Shown: positions 26,223 through 35,278 of the stretch, piece after piece
Layout: every line of letters starts with the position of its first letter
Position numbering within the stretch: position 1 is the first letter of the stretch
Origin: Halopolyspora algeriensis
Lineage (GTDB): Bacteria; Actinomycetota; Actinomycetes; Mycobacteriales; Pseudonocardiaceae
Length of the DNA: 64,000 bases
Direction of reading: 5' to 3'
Assembly (NCBI RefSeq): GCF_003337235.1
Contig: NZ_QPJC01000009.1
Location: 1-64,000, forward strand
Notes under the pieces: model-generated
Databases searched by the model: none
What the model saw: only the letters and a program-made list of their open reading frames with translations
Told to the model about the DNA's origin: nothing
Made by a program: the position numbers and the translations under genes

Positions 26223-27789
26223 CGGCCTCTCCCTCTCCGGCACCCGGTACGCTCGGGCATGGCAGTATCACTCGAACCGCCCAGCCGCCTGCCGGGCGGG
26301 CCCCTGCGACGAGCCGGCCGCCCCAGCGCTGGGTCCTTTCTCGCATCGACACCAGCCCGAGCGTGTCATGGTCCGCCTCACCCGCGGTGTCGGACGTGCG
26401 GTCGGGGCCATACCCGTTGTCGAGGACCTCGACGACCAGGTCGCCGTCCTCGGAGCGAGTGAACCGGATCTTCACCGCCGTGGCATGGGCGTGCTTGACC
26501 ACGTTGTGCAGCGCCTCCTGAACGATGCGGTAGAGATCCTCCTGGACGTCGATGCTGGAGTCCAGTTCCAGGTCGGAGGATGCCCGGACGTCGATGGCCA
26601 GGCCGGTCCGCGCCTGCTGGCTCGCGGCGTGGGCACGAACGGCCTCGACGAGGCCGCGCTCGGCCAGGTCCAGGGGACGCAGTTCGAAGACGAGTCCGCG
26701 GAGATCGGCCAGAGCACTCCCGGAGAGTTCCGCGAGCTCCTCGGCGCCGCTGCGGATCCTGCCCGGATCAGTGTCCACGCGCTCGAGTTGGGCATGCAGT
26801 GCCTTGGCCTGCATGCGCATCGAGAGCAACTGCTGCACCACCGAATCGTGCAGATCCCTGGCCAACCGGCGGCGCTCGTCCAGCTGTGCCTGCGACCGCG
26901 TCTGGGCAAGGAGTGAGGCAGTGTCGATGGCCACGGCGGCGTGGTCGGCCATCGCCTCGAGGAAGGCCAGTGAGTGCGGACCGGGATCCTCGTCGGGGAC
27001 GTAGTAGGCGTTGATCACACCGAGGACCCTGCCGCGCACGATCAGGGGCATGGACACGAAGCTGTCCCAGGAGGGGTAGCTCATGATGGCGTGCAGCGGA
27101 GCCCAGGCCGGGTCGGCCAGGATCGCGGCCTTCCGGTGGGGGACCACGACCGGCTCCCCGTTCTGGAAGGCGTCCATGAAGCTGACCTTGGCGCCTCGTC
27201 GCCGACAGGCGCTCAGCCGTTCGGTGAAGTCCGCGGCGTCGTCGAAGCCCGCCATGCCCAGGACCCGCAGTTCGTCGCGGGGGTCGTCCATGGCCAGGAT
27301 CTGAACGGCTGCGATGTTCGCCGTCATCGCGATCTCCCGTGCCACCGCGTCGAGGGTCGTGCGCAGCGAGTACGCGTCGGCGACGCTGGATGCCGCCCTG
27401 GCGATGGCCGTGAGCCGTTCCTGCTGTCGCAGGGTGTCCGTCACGTCGCTGAACCAGACCGCATGTGCCCCTCCTGCCACGGGCGCGAGGCAGTACTCGA
27501 GATCGCGTCGACGCCCGTCCGGGGCCGGCCATGTCGTGTGGTGGCGGTCTTGCCGGGAGCCGTGCGGCGACACGTCGTCGATGTCGAAGGGGGCCGCGCG
27601 GCCGACGAGCTCGTCGGCCGGAAGACCGAGGAGTTCGGTGGCTGCGGTGTTGAGCAGGACAAAGTGCCCGTGCCGGTCCAGCACGGCCAAGCCGTCGGCG
27701 GACACCTCCATCAGGACCCGGAAGACGGAATCGTCGACCGTGTCCGGCGGCCGGGCGGAGTCGGCAGTTGGTTCCACGTCGTTGTGCAC
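26212..27789 (-). CDS. PAS-GAF sensor histidine kinase (NarL-partner type)
   Basis: A 525-residue soluble kinase. A PAS domain lies at residues ~20-130 (FRVLMEVSADGLAVLDRHG), and a GAF domain at ~150-300 follows a short linker helix. HisKA_3 has DERRRLARDLHDSVVQQLL with the phospho-His, and the HATPase domain has DNGYGPD. The GTG at 27789 is chosen for its GACGAGG site; the longer frame begins inside the neighbouring terminator. No membrane helix is seen, so it senses a cytoplasmic or redox signal. It pairs with the response regulator that overlaps its 3' end. Confidence 0.88.
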   Translation of the reverse strand: MHNDVEPTADSARPPDTVDDSVFRVLMEVSADGLAVLDRHGHFVLLNTAATELLGLPADELVGRAAPFDIDDVSPHGSRQDRHHTTWPAPDGRRRDLEYCLAPVAGGAHAVWFSDVTDTLRQQERLTAIARAASSVADAYSLRTTLDAVAREIAMTANIAAVQILAMDDPRDELRVLGMAGFDDAADFTERLSACRRRGAKVSFMDAFQNGEPVVVPHRKAAILADPAWAPLHAIMSYPSWDSFVSMPLIVRGRVLGVINAYYVPDEDPGPHSLAFLEAMADHAAVAIDTASLLAQTRSQAQLDERRRLARDLHDSVVQQLLSMRMQAKALHAQLERVDTDPGRIRSGAEELAELSGSALADLRGLVFELRPLDLAERGLVEAVRAHAASQQARTGLAIDVRASSDLELDSSIDVQEDLYRIVQEALHNVVKHAHATAVKIRFTRSEDGDLVVEVLDNGYGPDRTSDTAGEADHDTLGLVSMRERTQRWGGRLVAGARPAGGWAVRVILPCPSVPGAGEGEADGR

Positions 27790-27877
27790 CTCTACCTCGT
27801 CACCGGCCCGGCGCCTGAGCCGGGCCGGTCTTTCGTCGGAGACGGTACTGGGAGCCGCGCACCGCTGCGCACGTGAG

Positions 27878-27921
27878 CGCTGCTCCGGCTGAGGTTCCGC
27901 GGAACCCCAGCCGGAGCAGCG
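27878..27921 (-). terminator. terminator hairpin after the MHS transporter gene
   Basis: A 14-bp outer stem (27878-27891 with 27908-27921) surrounds an inner GGTTCC/GGAACC stem. Together they form a 44-base, almost fully paired hairpin, 21 bases past the transporter stop and before the kinase start. Confidence 0.8.
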
Positions 27922-27942
27922 TGCGGCAGAGTGCACACGAGC

Positions 27943-29271
27943 CTACGCCGCCGGTTCGGTCTCCGCGGTGGGCGCGTGTGCCCGTTCGTCTCGCACGGAC
28001 CCACCATTCTGGCGAAGTCCGAGGACGGCCAGCAGACTGACCAGCGACAGCCCCATGACATAGCAGGCGATCGGCAGGGACGAGCCGTACGCACCGAAAA
28101 GCGCTGTCGCGACAATGGGAGTCACGGCGCCGCCGATCATGCCGCCCAGTTGGTAGGCGATGGCGATTCCGCTGTAGCGGAAGTGGACGTCGAAGATCTC
28201 GGTGAACAGGCCGCCCTGGGCGCCTGCCATGATGCCCTGCACGATCGCGGCGACGATGAAAGCCAGCAGCGCCAAGCCGGCGTCGCCGGTGTTCACCAGA
28301 CCGAACATCGGGATCGGCCACAGCACGGCGGTCAACGCGCCCAGCGCGTAGATCTTCTTGGAACCGAAGCGGTCGGACAGCAGCGCCGAGGCGACGATCA
28401 CCCCCATCCACACCACCGTCGAGACGAGGATCAGCGTGAGCAGGGTGTTGCGTTCGAAACCCACCACCATGGTCCCGTAGGTGAGCATGTACACGATCAC
28501 CGTGTAGCCGACCGCGGGCGGCGCGATGGCGGCCAGGCTGGCCAGCACGAGAGTGCGGGGCCTGCGGCGGAACAGCTCCGCGGCCGGAACCTTGCTGACC
28601 GTGTTCTCCTGCTTGGCCTTTTGGAACTCCGGCGCATCGGCCAGCCGGCTGCGGACCAGGAAACCGACGATCACCAGCAGCAGGCTGATCAGGAAGGGGA
28701 TGCGCCAGCCGTAGGTCATGAAGTTCTCGTCGGACATTCCCGAGACCGCCAGGAATGCCAGATTGGAGGTCAGCACACCGATCGGCACGCCGAACTGGGC
28801 GAAACTGCCGTAGACCGCTCGTCGTCGCGGGGACGCATGCTCGGTGGCGATCAGGATGGCACCACCCCACTCACCACCCACGCCGAAGCCTTGAATGAGG
28901 CGGAGCACGAGCAGCAGCAGCGGCGCTCCGATGCCGATGGCGGCATAGGTGGGCAACACGCCGATGAGGAACGTGGATCCGCCCGTCAGCAGGAGGGTGA
29001 GGACGAGCATCGACTTGCGGCCGATCCGGTCACCGAAGTGACCGATGACCGCGGCACCCAGCGGACGGGCGATGAATCCCACGGCGAAGGTCCCGAAGGC
29101 AGCGATGGTGCCGGCCACGCTGGAGAACTCGGGGTAGAAGAGGCTGCCGAACACCAGCGCCGCGGCGGTGCCGAAGATGTAGTAGTCGTACCACTCGATC
29201 GATGTGCCGACCAAGCTGGCCGCGAAGATGCCTTTCTTCGAAGGCCCGGTAGGGGGTCTTTGTGAGGCCAC
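27943..29271 (-). CDS. MFS transporter, metabolite:H+ symporter (MHS) family
   Basis: A 442-residue transporter with 12 predicted helices. Its start GTSIEWYDYYIFGTAAALVF and the loop motif GDRIGRKSMLVLTL are typical of the MHS group (shikimate, proline/betaine, citrate and aromatic acid symporters). AGAGGAG precedes the GTG start. It is divergent from the aldehyde dehydrogenase that opens the aromatic island. Import of a carboxylated aromatic is therefore an attractive guess, but the sequence does not show the substrate. Confidence 0.9.
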   Translation of the reverse strand: MASQRPPTGPSKKGIFAASLVGTSIEWYDYYIFGTAAALVFGSLFYPEFSSVAGTIAAFGTFAVGFIARPLGAAVIGHFGDRIGRKSMLVLTLLLTGGSTFLIGVLPTYAAIGIGAPLLLLVLRLIQGFGVGGEWGGAILIATEHASPRRRAVYGSFAQFGVPIGVLTSNLAFLAVSGMSDENFMTYGWRIPFLISLLLVIVGFLVRSRLADAPEFQKAKQENTVSKVPAAELFRRRPRTLVLASLAAIAPPAVGYTVIVYMLTYGTMVVGFERNTLLTLILVSTVVWMGVIVASALLSDRFGSKKIYALGALTAVLWPIPMFGLVNTGDAGLALLAFIVAAIVQGIMAGAQGGLFTEIFDVHFRYSGIAIAYQLGGMIGGAVTPIVATALFGAYGSSLPIACYVMGLSLVSLLAVLGLRQNGGSVRDERAHAPTAETEPAA

Positions 29272-29547
29272 GGGTGTGTACTCCTCTGGAACACGAAGAC
29301 GGCGGCTGTCCGTGCGACCACGCGAGTGACGGCGGTCTCACGGTTGTGGTTTGTAGGGAATGCAAGTCGCTCGGCGCTTCGAATTCATCGGTCTTCTGCG
29401 GCGCTCGAGCTACGTCATGTGTCTCATCGGCGAGCGTCGCGGCCGTGTCGGCTCACGCCGGCGGGCGGGTCTTTCGTCGTGATCGGCACGTCGAGCAGGC
29501 GGGCAGCACCGCCGGAAGCCAACGGGACACACCTACGTCAAACGTCC

Positions 29548-29572
29548 CGGTCCGGCATGCCGCACCGGACCG
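29548..29572. promoter_or_regulatory. inverted repeat upstream of the aldehyde dehydrogenase
   Basis: CGGTCCGG and CCGGACCG form a perfect 8-bp inverted repeat with a 9-base spacer. It could be an operator or a weak hairpin. Confidence 0.3.
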
Positions 29573-29639
29573 GACGCATCGGGCCGGGCGTACCGGGCAT
29601 TCCGCCTGAACTTCGACCTACCGTGATTCGGCGCACAGT

Positions 29640-29655
29640 GTGCAGCCGGCTGCAC
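29640..29655. promoter_or_regulatory. 16-bp perfect palindrome close to the aldehyde dehydrogenase start
   Basis: GTGCAGCCGGCTGCAC is a perfect palindrome ending 26 bases before the ATG. The placement suits a repressor operator overlapping the transcript start or leader. Confidence 0.45.
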
Positions 29656-29681
29656 GGCCCCCACGACCCCCGAGGAAACCA

Positions 29682-31148
29682 ATGACGGTGTCTTCCGACC
29701 AGCTGCCCGAGATCAGAACCGAGCTTTTCATCAACGGCGAAACCCGCAACGCCGATGACGCGCTGCCGGTGATCGACCCGGCCGACGGGGTCTCGACCGT
29801 CGGCTACGCCGCAGCCGCCAACGCCGAGCAAGCCGAATCCGCGGTTGCCGCGGCCCATCGGGCGTTTCCGGCATGGGCTGCCCGCACCCCGCAGGAGCGC
29901 GCCGCACTGCTGACCGAGGCCCTGGCCCCGCTGGAGGCCGACCGCCCGGCCACAGCGGAGGTACTGACCCGCGAGAACGGCAAGATCCGGCAGGAATCCC
30001 ACGTCGACTCCATGGTGTTCGCACACCGCTTCACCCTGGCCGCAGGCCTGGCCGAGGAGCTCGAGCACGTGACGCACCTACCGGCACCGCCCTACCGGAC
30101 CGAGATCTCCTACCGGCCCCTGGGAGTCGTCACGATCATCGTGCCGTTCAACTGGCCGCTGGCGATTCTGGCCGCCTCGCTGCCGCAAGCGCTGCTGGCA
30201 GGCAACACCGTCGTGGTGAAGCCGCCGCCCACCGCCCCGCTGGCCACCGTGCGCACGGTCGAACTCGTGGCTCGGTCGCTGCCCCCGGGTGTGCTCAACG
30301 TCGTCACCGGCACCGACGCGGAGATCGGTGCCGCGTTGATCCAGGACGATCGGGTCAAGAAGGTCTGCTTCACCGGCAGCACGAACGGTGGCAAACGGAT
30401 CATGTCGATGGCCGCCGAGTCGCTGACCCGCGTGGCCCTGGAGCTGGGCGGCAACGATCCGGCGATCGTGCTTGCCGACGCCGACCTCGGTCCCGAGACG
30501 ATGCAGCGCCTGTTTTCCGGGACCTTCGACTCCACCGGCCAGATCTGCATGGCGATCAAGCGGCTCTACGTGCACCGGTCGCGCTACGACGAGGTCGTCG
30601 AGGGGCTCTCCGAGATCCTGTCCGCGACCCGGCTGGGCCACGGCCTGGACGAGAACGTGACCATGGGCCCGCTGCACAGCAGGCAGCAGCTGGAGTACGT
30701 GCGGGAGCTCACCGCGCAGGCACGCCAGTCCGGTGCCGAGGTCCGCGAGTTCGGACAGGCCGCCGAAGGCGGCGAGGCCACCCGCGGCAATTTCCTGTCA
30801 CCGTCCCTGGTGCTCGACCCGGCCGACGATGCCCGCGTCGTGGCCGAAGAGCAATTCGGCCCGACCCTGCCGATCCTGCCCTTCGACGACGAGGACGACG
30901 CCGTCGCCCGCGCCAACGACACCTGGTCGGGGCTGTGCTCCTCGATCTGGACCCCGGACCTCGACCGAGCCGCCCTGCTGGCCGCACGGCTGCGGACCGG
31001 CTACACCTTCGTCAACGCCCACGGCGCCGCCCACCTCGACGAGCGCGCCCCGTTCGGCGGTTTCAACCACAGCGGCATGGGCCGCGAGATGGGCATCGAG
31101 GGTGTCCGCGAGTTCATGGACACCCAAGCGGTCGGCTTCCCGGCCTGA
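29682..31148 (+). CDS. aldehyde dehydrogenase, possibly for an aromatic aldehyde
   Basis: A 488-residue NAD(P)-dependent aldehyde dehydrogenase. The cofactor and active-site region has VPFNWPL, FTGST, ELGGNDP with the general-base Glu, and the nucleophile Cys in STGQICMAIKR; the C-terminus has PFGGFNHSG. GAGGAAACC precedes ATG 29682; the open frame extends 14 codons further without support. Its place at the edge of the O-demethylation and ring-cleavage island suggests vanillin- or syringaldehyde-type substrates. That is inference, since the sequence alone fits many ALDH classes. Confidence 0.88.
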   Translation: MTVSSDQLPEIRTELFINGETRNADDALPVIDPADGVSTVGYAAAANAEQAESAVAAAHRAFPAWAARTPQERAALLTEALAPLEADRPATAEVLTRENGKIRQESHVDSMVFAHRFTLAAGLAEELEHVTHLPAPPYRTEISYRPLGVVTIIVPFNWPLAILAASLPQALLAGNTVVVKPPPTAPLATVRTVELVARSLPPGVLNVVTGTDAEIGAALIQDDRVKKVCFTGSTNGGKRIMSMAAESLTRVALELGGNDPAIVLADADLGPETMQRLFSGTFDSTGQICMAIKRLYVHRSRYDEVVEGLSEILSATRLGHGLDENVTMGPLHSRQQLEYVRELTAQARQSGAEVREFGQAAEGGEATRGNFLSPSLVLDPADDARVVAEEQFGPTLPILPFDDEDDAVARANDTWSGLCSSIWTPDLDRAALLAARLRTGYTFVNAHGAAHLDERAPFGGFNHSGMGREMGIEGVREFMDTQAVGFPA

Positions 31149-31170
31149 TCCGCCCCGCACCACCCGATGC

Positions 31171-31209
31171 CGGTGGGGTGTGCCTCCCGTCGGGAAACAC
31201 ACCCCACCG
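31171..31209. terminator. bidirectional terminator between convergent genes
   Basis: CGGTGGGGTGTG and CACACCCCACCG form a perfect 12-bp stem with a 15-base loop between the stop of the aldehyde dehydrogenase and the stop of the minus-strand isomerase-like gene. It can serve both. Confidence 0.75.
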
Positions 31210-31230
31210 CAAGCCGATCCGCGCCCTCTT

Positions 31231-31506
31231 TCACTTCTCCTGGGGATGCGTGGCGAGTGTCTCGACGGAGACGTCCATCCACTTCCACATCGGCAGCGAC
31301 GCCAGGGCGTCGTGCAGCGCGGCCGGGTCGTCGGCCTCGTAGAGTCCGACGGTGGCGTTGCGCCCGGGAACCCGCCACAGCCGCTTGAGGATGCCGGCCT
31401 CGCGCAGTTGCCGGGCGCGTTCCCGTTCACCGGTGCGCAGTTGCTCGCGAGTCTCGTCCGGCGTGTCGGGGGGCAGCAGGTTTTCCGTGCGTACCAGGAA
31501 TTCCAT
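31231..31506 (-). CDS. muconolactone isomerase-family protein
   Basis: A 91-residue protein with the muconolactone delta-isomerase fold. It starts MEFLVRTENLLPPD, has a central RTGERERARQLREAGILKRLWRVPG (written here in parts: helix then strand), and ends WKWMDVSVETLATHP. A good GGAGAGA site precedes the ATG. In the catechol pathway this family isomerises muconolactone, but no catechol ortho-cleavage genes are present. As the last gene of the folate/LigAB operon, it may instead tautomerise a ring-cleavage product such as 4-oxalomesaconate. That role is inference. Confidence 0.75.
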   Translation of the reverse strand: MEFLVRTENLLPPDTPDETREQLRTGERERARQLREAGILKRLWRVPGRNATVGLYEADDPAALHDALASLPMWKWMDVSVETLATHPQEK

Positions 31507-31591
31507 CGTCTCTCCGGGTCTCGACTGATTCGGCGCGGCGGTGATCACGGCGTGGGCACGACCGGCCCGCGGGGCGGTCCGGTCACCGCGC

Positions 31592-32299
31592 TCACGCTGC
31601 CTGTACCTCCAGCAGCACCTCCGCCAGCTCCTTCGGGGCGGTGACCATGGCTTCGTGCCCGGTCGGGATGTGGTGGACCGGCCAACCCCGAGCTGCGGCC
31701 TTCTCGGCCTGCGGCTGAAACACCCGCATCCAGTCGGTGCACTCGACGAAGGCCGCCGGGACGGTCTCGAGGGCTCCGGCAAGCCGCAGGGGTTCGGTGT
31801 AGGTCAGCCACGGGTGCGGGGTCAGGCGCGGTTCGAGCCATTCCAGGTCGGCCTGTTCGGACACGCCGAGCTTGGTCAGGGAGCGCACGGGAATGAGCCA
31901 GCCGAATCCGGGCCCGCTCACCGAGTCCCGGTAGTGCCCGGCGACCGTGGAGGGCAGCAGATCGATCGCGGCATCACCGTCGTCGCCGACGAACGCATCG
32001 AGGTGGACGCGCTTGCTCACTCGCTCGGGAATCCGGTCGGCAACACCGGTGACGACCTGCCCGGCATAGCTGTGCCCGACCAGCACGACATCGTGGAGGT
32101 CGTAGGACTCGACGAGCGCCACGACGTCCTGGACGTGCGTGCTCAACCCGACCGACGGGGTGAGCAGGTGCGCGCGGTCGCTGACCCCGGTCAGGGTCGG
32201 GGCGTACACCTCGTGTCCTGCTTCGCGCAGCAGCGGAACCACCCGCTGCCACGCCCATCCGCCGTGCCAGGCCCCGTGGAGGAGGACGAAGGTACTCAT
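31592..32299 (-). CDS. alpha/beta hydrolase (EstC/MES-like)
   Basis: A 235-residue hydrolase of the salicylate-esterase/hydroxynitrile-lyase-like group. The oxyanion region is LLHGAWHGGWAW, the nucleophile Ser is in VGHSYAG near residue 83, and the catalytic His is near the C-terminus in IPTGHEAM. Its ATG overlaps the stop of ligB (ATGA), so it is translated with the dioxygenase. It could hydrolyse an aromatic ester feeding the pathway or a lactone formed after ring cleavage. Neither is shown by sequence. Confidence 0.85.
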   Translation of the reverse strand: MSTFVLLHGAWHGGWAWQRVVPLLREAGHEVYAPTLTGVSDRAHLLTPSVGLSTHVQDVVALVESYDLHDVVLVGHSYAGQVVTGVADRIPERVSKRVHLDAFVGDDGDAAIDLLPSTVAGHYRDSVSGPGFGWLIPVRSLTKLGVSEQADLEWLEPRLTPHPWLTYTEPLRLAGALETVPAAFVECTDWMRVFQPQAEKAAARGWPVHHIPTGHEAMVTAPKELAEVLLEVQAA

Positions 32300-33162
32300 G
32301 CCGTCACCCCTTCCCGACTGTCCAGGTCTTCGAACAGCGCCAACGCCGCCGCGGTGTTGGACGCAGGCACGTGGTAGGTGTCGTGGACGCGAGCGATGTT
32401 GTCGCTCATCGCCCCGCGCATCACCAGCCACATGATCAGCTCGATTCCCTCCGTACCGGCCTCGGCGATGTAGTCCTCACGGGTCAGCGCCGTCAGCGCC
32501 TCGGGACGATGCTCGATCTTGTCCAGGAACATGCGGTCGAAGCGCTCGTTGATCAACCCGGCGCGGGCTCCGGACAACTGGTGGGACATGCCTCCCGTGC
32601 CGAACACCGCGACCTTCAGGTCCTGGGGAAACGACCGGATCGCCCGCCCGATCGCCTGCCCCAGCGCATAGCAGCGAGCGGCCGTGGGTTGCGGATACTG
32701 GATCACGTTGACCAACACCGGAACCACGGCACACGGCCAGGATTCGCCCGGCTCGGGACAGTACACCGACAACGGCACCGTCAGACCGTGATCAACATCC
32801 AGCTGATGGAATGTGGCGATGTCGAAGGAATCGTCGATGAGCTCGCGCACCATGTGCTCGCTCAGGTCCGGTGCGCCGACCACCGACGGCACCGGCCGAG
32901 GGCCCCACCCCTCATCGGCGACGTCGTAGGACTCGGCGGTGCCGATGCCGAAGGTCGGCACCAGATCCATGTCGATGGCGTTGGCGTGGTCGTTGTACAC
33001 GATCACCGCCACGTCCGGCTGATGTTCGGCCATCCACGTTCGGGCCTTCTCGTAGCCGTCGAACAGGGGTTTCCAGTAGGGGTCCTCGGTCTTGTGGTTG
33101 TCCATCGCCGCACCGATGGACGGCACGTGCGAGGTGGCCATACCCCACGTGATCCTAGCCAA
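32296..33162 (-). CDS. ligB: LigB-type extradiol dioxygenase, catalytic beta subunit (protocatechuate 4,5- or gallate dioxygenase-like)
   Basis: A 288-residue class III extradiol dioxygenase catalytic subunit. His12, His59 and Glu241 fall where the iron ligands His12, His61 and Glu242 lie in the Sphingobium SYK-6 LigAB beta subunit, and His194 in GTGGMSHQL matches the catalytic base region. The start is the TTG at 33160-33162. It gives LARITWGMATSHV, which aligns with the N-terminus of LigB, and has GGGAGG upstream. The later ATG 33141 would cut off the beginning of the fold. It overlaps ligA by eight bases. It should open the ring of a 3,4-dihydroxy- or 3,4,5-trihydroxybenzoate between carbons 4 and 5. 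Confidence 0.9.
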   Translation of the reverse strand: MARITWGMATSHVPSIGAAMDNHKTEDPYWKPLFDGYEKARTWMAEHQPDVAVIVYNDHANAIDMDLVPTFGIGTAESYDVADEGWGPRPVPSVVGAPDLSEHMVRELIDDSFDIATFHQLDVDHGLTVPLSVYCPEPGESWPCAVVPVLVNVIQYPQPTAARCYALGQAIGRAIRSFPQDLKVAVFGTGGMSHQLSGARAGLINERFDRMFLDKIEHRPEALTALTREDYIAEAGTEGIELIMWLVMRGAMSDNIARVHDTYHVPASNTAAALALFEDLDSREGVTA

Positions 33163-33499
33163 ATTTCCGCCCTCCCGAACGCATGGCCGAGGCGAACTCC
33201 TCGGCCGACATCCCGGTGAAAACACCACCGAGGTACTGCATCGACTTCTGGTCCAACATGGCCAGCTTGAACGTGTAGAAAATGGAGGCGCCCAGATCCA
33301 GCATGGCGGTCCAGTCCCGTTCCAGGACGGCCCGTTTCTGTTCCGGCGACAGCTTGTAGGCATCGCAATAGGCGGCCTCGTCCTCGCTGAACCGTCGCCG
33401 GTTGTCGGCGTCCTTCAGCGACCCGCACAGCCGGTTGAGTGCGTAACCCCGCCGGCTCTGCTTCACATCGAGCACATAATCGTCACGAGCTTCGGTCAT
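33155..33499 (-). CDS. ligA: LigA-type small alpha subunit of the extradiol dioxygenase
   Basis: A 114-residue all-helical protein with the LigA-domain features RRGYALNRLC, FSEDEAAYCDAY, LSPEQKRAVLERDW and a GMSAEEF ending. In LigAB this subunit caps the active site of the beta subunit. The ATG at 33497-33499 has GGGAGGGGA directly upstream, and an ATG ten codons earlier is less suitable. Split alpha/beta subunits mark the LigAB arrangement; GalA-type gallate dioxygenases carry both parts in one chain. Confidence 0.9.
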   Translation of the reverse strand: MTEARDDYVLDVKQSRRGYALNRLCGSLKDADNRRRFSEDEAAYCDAYKLSPEQKRAVLERDWTAMLDLGASIFYTFKLAMLDQKSMQYLGGVFTGMSAEEFASAMRSGGRKFG

Positions 33500-33551
33500 T
33501 TCCCCTCCCTCACCGAGCAAATCCTGCAATCCGAGCCTTTTTCGTCCGTGC

Positions 33552-34397
33552 TTAGCGCGTGGCCTCGTGATCCCGCGCCGCGCCGACCGTCTGCGCGAGC
33601 AGAGTCGCGATGGTCATGGGGCCGACACCACCGGGCACCGGGGTGATGAACGAGGCCTTCTCGGCCGCCGCCGCGTACTCCACGTCGCCGGTGTTGTCGG
33701 CGTAGCCGGCATCGACCACCACGGCGCCGGGCTTGATCCAGTCACCGCGGATCATCTCCGGCCGGCCGACGGCCGCGACCACCACATCCGCCTCGGCGAG
33801 CCGATCGGCGAGGTCGGCGGTTCGGGAGTGGCAGTAGGTGACGGTCGCATCGCGGGCCAGCAGCAGCATGCCCACGGGTTTGCCGAGGATGGGGCTGCGC
33901 CCCACGACCACGGCGTGCTTGCCCGCCAGCGGCACCTCGTAGGCGTTCAGCAGCGCCATGATCCCGCCCGGCGTCGCCGACCGGAACCCGCCCTCGTCGA
34001 AGGCCATGGTGGCGAACGAGGTGCGGGTGACCCCGTCGACATCCTTGCTCGGGTCGATCGCTTCGAACGCGGCACGCTCATCGATGTGGTCGGGCACGGG
34101 ATGCTGCAGCAGGATCCCGTCGACGCCTGCGTCGGCGGACAGCTCCCGGAGCCGGCTCACCAGCGTCTCGGTGCTGATGGTCGCGTCGAGTTCGACCCGG
34201 CGCGAGTCCATGCCGACCTTCGCGCAGCGGTTGGCTTTCATCCGCACATAGGTATGGGAGGCGGGATCGTCGCCCACCAGGACCGTGACCAGAGTCGGGG
34301 TCCGATCGTAGGCGTCGACGAACTCCGCCACCTCGCGGCGAACCCGCTCGAGCATCGCCGCCGACACGGCTCGTCCGTCCAAAATCCGTGCAGTCAC
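33552..34397 (-). CDS. folD: methylenetetrahydrofolate dehydrogenase / methenyltetrahydrofolate cyclohydrolase FolD
   Basis: A 281-residue bifunctional C1-folate enzyme. Tyr and Lys of YVRMK form the catalytic pair. DGILLQHPVP replaces the usual VQLPLP, a variant seen in a subset of FolD proteins. FDAIxPxKDVDG (here FEAIDPSKDVDG), GRSPILGKPVG and PVPGGVGPMT complete the signature. It converts methylene-THF to 10-formyl-THF with NAD(P). It lies eight bases after purU in the metF-purU-folD-ligA-ligB run, so it probably serves methyl groups released by the demethylase rather than general biosynthesis. Confidence 0.93.
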   Translation of the reverse strand: MTARILDGRAVSAAMLERVRREVAEFVDAYDRTPTLVTVLVGDDPASHTYVRMKANRCAKVGMDSRRVELDATISTETLVSRLRELSADAGVDGILLQHPVPDHIDERAAFEAIDPSKDVDGVTRTSFATMAFDEGGFRSATPGGIMALLNAYEVPLAGKHAVVVGRSPILGKPVGMLLLARDATVTYCHSRTADLADRLAEADVVVAAVGRPEMIRGDWIKPGAVVVDAGYADNTGDVEYAAAAEKASFITPVPGGVGPMTIATLLAQTVGAARDHEATR

Positions 34398-34405
34398 CGG
34401 CTCTC

Positions 34406-35274
<869 letters not shown>

Positions 35275-35278
<4 letters not shown>

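Larger units (their letters stand above)
29272..29681. other. 410-bp divergent promoter region (MHS transporter / aldehyde dehydrogenase)
   Basis: No gene is seen. The region contains a spaced inverted repeat at 29548-29572 and a perfect 16-bp palindrome at 29640-29655, both nearer the aldehyde dehydrogenase. Both divergent genes probably start here. Confidence 0.5.
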
